From positions 1 through 7,248 of the forward strand of contig CAYUSU010000047.1 in NCBI GenBank assembly GCA_964447525.1: a stretch of DNA of 7,248 nucleotides, read 5' to 3'. How positions within the stretch are numbered: position 1 is the first letter of the stretch; each line of letters begins with the position of its first letter. Of the stretch, positions 5,889-7,248 are shown in pieces. Source of the stretch: JAFGDH01 sp964447525 (GTDB lineage Archaea; Aenigmatarchaeota; Aenigmatarchaeia; QMZP01; QMZT01). Made by a program: the position numbers and the translations under genes. The notes under the pieces are model-generated. The model searched no databases. It was given only the letters and a program-made list of their open reading frames with translations, and had not been told where the DNA came from.

Positions 5889-5893
5889 TTATC

Positions 5894-6733
5894 ATGGACG
5901 AAGTAGTAGGACTTATACCCGCGGCAGGCGGAGGGACAAGATTGTATCCTTTTTCCAGGGCGGTTCCGAAGGAGATGTACCCGATACTCGGGAAGGCCGT
6001 CATAGAGCACAGCATCGAGAACCTCAGGATCGGCGGGGTGAACAAGATATTCATAGTCGTGGGATTCCAGAAAGGCTCCCTCATGGATTACGTGGGGGAC
6101 GGATCATTCTACGGAGTTGACGTGGCATACCTTTACCAGATGAGAAGAAAGGGTATAGGACACTGTATTTGGAAAGCGAAGGACTGGATACAAACGACTT
6201 TCGTCACATTACTCGGTGATTCTTTCATCGAGCCAAAAGAAGAGATAAAGGAAATGATAGATTTCCACAAGGAAAAGAAGCCAATATCGACTGTCCTCGT
6301 TTTCGAGGTTGACGACCCGACAGGTTATGGAATAGTTAAATTCAAGAGCACTGAAAACGGTTTCGGTGTGATTGAAAAAATGGTGGAAAAACCCACGTTA
6401 GAAGAAGCGAAGGATTTCGCGATCAACGGGAAGTATTACGCCCTTTGCGGAGCATATGTGTTCGAGCCGGGAATATTCGATTACATAGGAAAAACTTCAC
6501 CAGGGATAAAGAACGAGATACAGATAACCGACGCCATTTCTTTAGCAATGAAGAACGGAGAACACGTGTTCGGAATGATTCTTAAAGGGAAATACCTGGA
6601 CATAGGCAAATGGAACACCGTGCTTAAAGTTGAAAATAATCTTTTCAAGAATTCCGATATAGGGAAGCACATAAAGGAAAGAAACGAAATGATGAATAAA
6701 GTGAGGAAGCATGAGGAAAACAATGGCAGATAA
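5894..6733 (+). CDS. Sugar-1-phosphate nucleotidyltransferase (GalU/RmlA-like)
   Basis: A 279-residue cytosolic enzyme of the NTP-transferase fold that makes an NDP-sugar and pyrophosphate from a sugar-1-phosphate and an NTP. The nucleotide-binding motif is GGGTRLYPFSRAVPKEMYP (12-30), with R16 and K26 as the expected catalytic residues. LLGDS (106-110) gives the metal-binding D109, MVEKP (163-167) is the conserved substrate loop, EIQITDAI (208-215) matches the family's ExxxTD motif, and KYLDIGKW (233-240) gives the second metal-ligand D236. PKEMYP resembles the PKEMLP of UTP-glucose-1-phosphate uridylyltransferases, but length and the C-terminus are equally like RmlA, so the base and sugar are open. 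The next gene uses UDP-glucuronate, which makes a UTP-using role attractive. It overlaps that gene by 11 bp. The last 20 residues are charged and helical. Confidence 0.88.
   Translation: MDEVVGLIPAAGGGTRLYPFSRAVPKEMYPILGKAVIEHSIENLRIGGVNKIFIVVGFQKGSLMDYVGDGSFYGVDVAYLYQMRRKGIGHCIWKAKDWIQTTFVTLLGDSFIEPKEEIKEMIDFHKEKKPISTVLVFEVDDPTGYGIVKFKSTENGFGVIEKMVEKPTLEEAKDFAINGKYYALCGAYVFEPGIFDYIGKTSPGIKNEIQITDAISLAMKNGEHVFGMILKGKYLDIGKWNTVLKVENNLFKNSDIGKHIKERNEMMNKVRKHEENNGR
6713..6716 (+). promoter_or_regulatory. Shine-Dalgarno for the UDP-glucuronate decarboxylase gene
   Basis: GAGG, inside the end of the nucleotidyltransferase gene, stands 6 bases before ATG 6723 and supports that start over ATG 6735, which directly follows the upstream stop. 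The overlap suggests coupled translation of the two sugar-nucleotide genes. Confidence 0.5.
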
Positions 6734-7248
6734 TATGAACATAATCGTTACTGGAGGGGCTGGTTTTATAGGATCTCATCTTGTAGACGCTCTCATCGGG
6801 AACAACAAGGTGACATGTATAGACAATCTTTCCACGGGAGACTGCAGGAATGTGGAACACGTGATGAGCAATGAGAATTTCAAGTTCATTGAACATGACG
6901 TTTCGAAACCCATCCAAATCGACGGCGAAATCGACCAGATATTCCATCTCGCCTCACCTGCCTCTCCTGTAGATTACCAAAAACTACCAGTTGAGACAAT
7001 GATGGTCAATTCTCTTGGAACGTATAACATGCTCATTCTGGCTAAAGAAAAGGGAGCGAGGCTCCTTCTTACATCGACGTCAGAAGTTTACGGTGACCCG
7101 GAGGAGCACCCGCAAAAGGAGACGTACTGGGGACACGTAAACCCAAACGGCCCGCGATCATGCTACGACGAATCGAAGAGATTTGCGGAAGCGCTGGCAC
7201 TTTCATTTTCCAAAGCAAATGGAGTAGAGGTAAGGATTTCAAGGATAT
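6723..7248 (+). CDS. UDP-glucuronate decarboxylase (UDP-xylose synthase), C-terminus missing
   Basis: The frame is open to the window end, giving 175 residues of a family usually about 310 long. It is an extended short-chain dehydrogenase: TGGAGFIGSHL (10-20) is the NAD-binding Rossmann loop, D34 in IDNLSTGD selects NAD, and YDESK (148-152) gives catalytic Y148 and K152, with TSTSEVYGDPEEHPQ at 117-131. HLASPASPVDYQ (75-86) and HPQKETYWGHVNPNGPRSCY (129-148) are specific to UDP-glucuronate decarboxylases, which oxidise, decarboxylate and re-reduce UDP-glucuronate to UDP-xylose. UDP-glucose dehydrogenase, needed to supply the substrate, is not in the window. ATG 6723 is chosen for its GAGG; ATG 6735 (M5) is the alternative. 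It follows the NDP-sugar synthase with an 11-bp overlap, so the two are probably one operon feeding surface glycan synthesis. Confidence 0.92.
   Translation, partial: MADNMNIIVTGGAGFIGSHLVDALIGNNKVTCIDNLSTGDCRNVEHVMSNENFKFIEHDVSKPIQIDGEIDQIFHLASPASPVDYQKLPVETMMVNSLGTYNMLILAKEKGARLLLTSTSEVYGDPEEHPQKETYWGHVNPNGPRSCYDESKRFAEALALSFSKANGVEVRISRI

Overview
The window looks archaeal. Most starts have no Shine-Dalgarno sequence but have an A/T-rich TATA-like box 27-30 bases upstream of the start codon, which is the layout of leaderless archaeal transcripts. The cytidylate kinase is of the archaeal type, there is a small archaeosortase/exosortase, and the endonuclease IV-like TIM-barrel protein has the archaeal NWAHIHAR-type motif. 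Compact packing (a 1-bp convergent gap, a 4-bp ATGA overlap and an 11-bp overlap) and small single-domain enzymes would suit a small-genome archaeon such as a DPANN lineage, but the lineage is a guess. I saw no tRNA, rRNA, CRISPR or insertion sequence.

Left part (1-2248): a divergent pair. On the minus strand is the N-terminal part of a secreted, cysteine-rich, tandem-repeat surface protein, cut off by the window edge. On the plus strand is a 407-residue protein with a minimal nucleotidyltransferase domain followed by what I read as two HEPN-like helical domains, only the first keeping an RxxxxH motif. The two genes diverge from a 76-bp gap with a candidate TATA box for each.

Middle part (2250-4656): three minus-strand genes. 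In transcription order they are an unrecognised HELVH-containing putative metallopeptidase (AT-richer than its neighbours), an endonuclease IV-like TIM-barrel protein with several altered metal-ligand positions, and a cytidylate kinase. The last two overlap by ATGA and are probably translationally coupled. The kinase gene ends 1 bp from the end of the nucleotidyltransferase gene.

Right part (4657-7248): a 186-bp divergent regulatory region with a perfect 9-bp inverted repeat next to the metallopeptidase TATA box, then four plus-strand genes: a two-CBS-domain nucleotide sensor, an archaeosortase, a sugar-1-phosphate nucleotidyltransferase, and a UDP-glucuronate decarboxylase (UDP-xylose synthase) cut off at the right edge. 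The last three suggest a cell-surface module: sugar nucleotides made for a glycan or glycolipid, and a membrane transpeptidase-like enzyme that processes C-terminally tagged surface proteins. The truncated secreted protein at the left edge is a possible client, but its C-terminus lies outside the window.
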